From NCBI GenBank assembly GCA_024644775.1, contig JAHEHB010000087.1, positions 1 through 15,196 of the forward strand: 15,196 bases of DNA, written 5' to 3'. Positions 14,400 to 15,196 of this stretch are shown here, piece after piece. The stretch is from Deltaproteobacteria bacterium. Its GTDB lineage: Bacteria; Desulfobacterota; Desulfobacteria; Desulfobacterales; SURF-15. Every line of letters starts with the position of its first letter. Position 1 is the stretch's first letter. The notes under the pieces are model-generated. The model was not told the origin of the DNA. It did not search any database and saw only the letters and a program-made list of their open reading frames with translations. Both the position numbers and the translations under genes were made by a program.

Positions 14400-14406
14400 G
14401 GGTAAA

Positions 14407-14622
14407 ATGGACAAAAACAGTTACGATGAGATCATTTCGAAACTGAGTAAGAAATTGGCAAAAGAAATATTAAACAATGAGAAGCAGTTGGATAAACGAG
14501 CATTATTACTGGATGCGGACATTGCTGAGATAACCCGCAAAATTGGTTTAGAGACTGTTCAAGAAATCTATGAATCGGTACTTGAACAACGGGTAGCTTT
14601 AAAAAAAAAGAAGAAAAATTAG
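14407..14622 (+). CDS. Transposase orfA (zero-frame product)
   Basis: The ATG at 14407 follows a strong AAGGGGGT ribosome binding site by four bases. The 71-residue product is lysine- and glutamate-rich and mostly helical, with ITRKIGLETVQEIYES as a possible helix-turn-helix-like portion, and ends VALKKKKKN. Its stop at 14620-14622 comes just after a run of nine A bases. Alone it could be a DNA-binding regulator; joined to orfB it forms the N-terminus of the full transposase. The longer upstream frame from 14263 is not used. Confidence 0.65.
   Translation: MDKNSYDEIISKLSKKLAKEILNNEKQLDKRALLLDADIAEITRKIGLETVQEIYESVLEQRVALKKKKKN
14604..14610 (+). promoter_or_regulatory. A AAA AAG slippery heptamer for -1 frameshifting
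   Basis: In the orfA frame the codons are AAA at 14605-14607 and AAG at 14608-14610, preceded by A at 14604. This is exactly the A AAA AAG arrangement used for -1 slippage in dnaX and several insertion sequences. The -1 frame is open from here to the end of the window, and the zero frame stops four codons later. Confidence 0.7.
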
Positions 14623-15196
14623 TCATCAAGCGTAACCCTAAAATTTGTTTTAATGTGATCTTTGGAAAGGTTGAACTTCATTCACCCTACCTATGGAAGA
14701 AGGGCAGATGGTCAAAACCCCTTATAGATGAGCTGGGAATCACCCACAATGGCCGAAGCCAAGCGGTATGTCGGGCTCTAAGTGATTTTGGCAGTGAAGA
14801 GTCGTTTGTCACAGCGGCAATGCGTTTCAAAGAACATTATAAGTATGAATTGAGCTCAAGCACAGTAGATCGTGTAACGAAAACAGTTTCAAAAAAAGCT
14901 CAAGCGTATGTAGAAAATAAATTGTTGGAAGCCGGTGAGAGTTACGGTAAAGAAACTGGGCTTAAAATCGAAGAAATGTTGATTGAATTGGATGGGTCAG
15001 AACTCCGTACAGCGAAATTAAAGCCAAAGGAGAATTCAACCGATAAGTCACCGGTCCGGCAAAATCCCAAGAAGGAAAAGATCATTCGTTGGCATGAAGT
15101 TCGTATTGGTTTGGCACGGCCCATAAATTCCGTCACAAAGATCTATATTGGAAAAATGGATTCATATCCTGCTGTTGTGAATCATTTATTTAATGC
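14608..15196 (+). CDS. Transposase orfB, -1 frame, 3' end outside window
   Basis: From the slippery site the -1 frame reads KKEEKLVIKRNPKICFNVIF, then GKVELHSPYLWKKGRWSKPL and so on, without a stop to base 15196. It has no start codon with a ribosome binding site near its beginning, so translation should depend on frameshifting from orfA. The first catalytic aspartate is probably the Asp of LIELDGSE (codon 14991-14993). The region before it is helical (SSSTVDRVTKTVSKKAQAYVE) and the one after is basic. Segment order and motif fit an ISKra4-type transposase; the remaining catalytic residues lie beyond the window, so activity cannot be judged. Confidence 0.65.

Larger units (their letters stand above)
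14360..15196 (+). mobile_element. Insertion sequence, probably ISKra4 family, left part
   Basis: The block contains a palindrome, a short orfA, a slippery A run and the start of a DDE-type transposase frame that is open at the window end. The segment LIELDGSELRTAKLK, followed by IIRWHEVRIGLA, resembles the region around the first catalytic aspartate of ISKra4-family transposases. That family call is from memory of the motif pattern. Exact ends and target duplication are not visible. Confidence 0.6.

Noticed and set aside
14281..14400. Left terminal inverted repeat of the insertion sequence
   Set aside because: The matching right end is outside the window, so no end can be assigned; the 15-bp palindrome is internal to one side and need not be the terminal repeat.
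14263..14406. N-terminal extension of orfA from 14263
   Set aside because: No ribosome binding site, odd composition, and it would be read across the 15-bp palindrome; the ATG at 14407 has a strong site.

Overview
The window looks like part of the chromosome of a Gram-negative anaerobe of deltaproteobacterial (Desulfobacterota) type. This is inferred from several things together: an Hsp20-Lon pair, an outer-membrane RlpA lipoprotein and heptose-phosphate metabolism, an archaeal-length RtcB with archease, two MoeA paralogues one of which carries a periplasmic-binding-protein-like domain, a PEP-CTERM protein remnant, and many short palindromic intergenic repeats. No 16S rRNA gene or other direct taxonomic marker is present, so the assignment is tentative.

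Layout. 1-310: tail of a prenyltransferase/squalene-cyclase-like protein. 311-4904 (+ strand): hsp20, lon, rlpA and gmhB, with short gaps; the first two are protein quality control, the last two are envelope functions. 5074-12540 (- strand, read from high to low coordinates): a conserved unknown protein with an acidic tail, moeA, moeA-PBP fusion, archease, rtcB, and a phosphomannomutase/phosphoglucomutase. Three copies of a roughly 130-bp composite palindromic repeat sit immediately 3' of the mutase, rtcB and moeA-PBP genes, always in the same orientation. In one case the repeat supplies the last residues and the stop codon of the gene.

12541-13056: a good sigma-70 promoter, tRNA-Ser(UGA), tRNA-Ser(GCU) and a strong intrinsic terminator. 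13052-15196 is a patchwork of fragments: a 3'-truncated DUF2442-type gene, a PEP-CTERM ORF without a signal peptide, a nested palindrome resembling a MITE, the C-terminal part of a membrane protein with a frameshift, and the left part of an insertion sequence (probably ISKra4 family). The second reading frame of that transposase can only be reached by -1 frameshifting at an A AAA AAG slippery heptamer. This looks like an integration and rearrangement zone downstream of the tRNA genes.

How the genes relate: Hsp20 and Lon form a probable heat-shock unit. The mutase supplies sugar phosphates and GmhB acts in the ADP-heptose route for lipopolysaccharide. RtcB and archease form an RNA-ligase unit. 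The two MoeA proteins insert Mo or W into molybdopterin. I did not find a clearly new multi-gene system. The most unusual signals are the repeat family acting as 3'-end modules and the frameshifting IS with a palindrome over its ribosome binding site.
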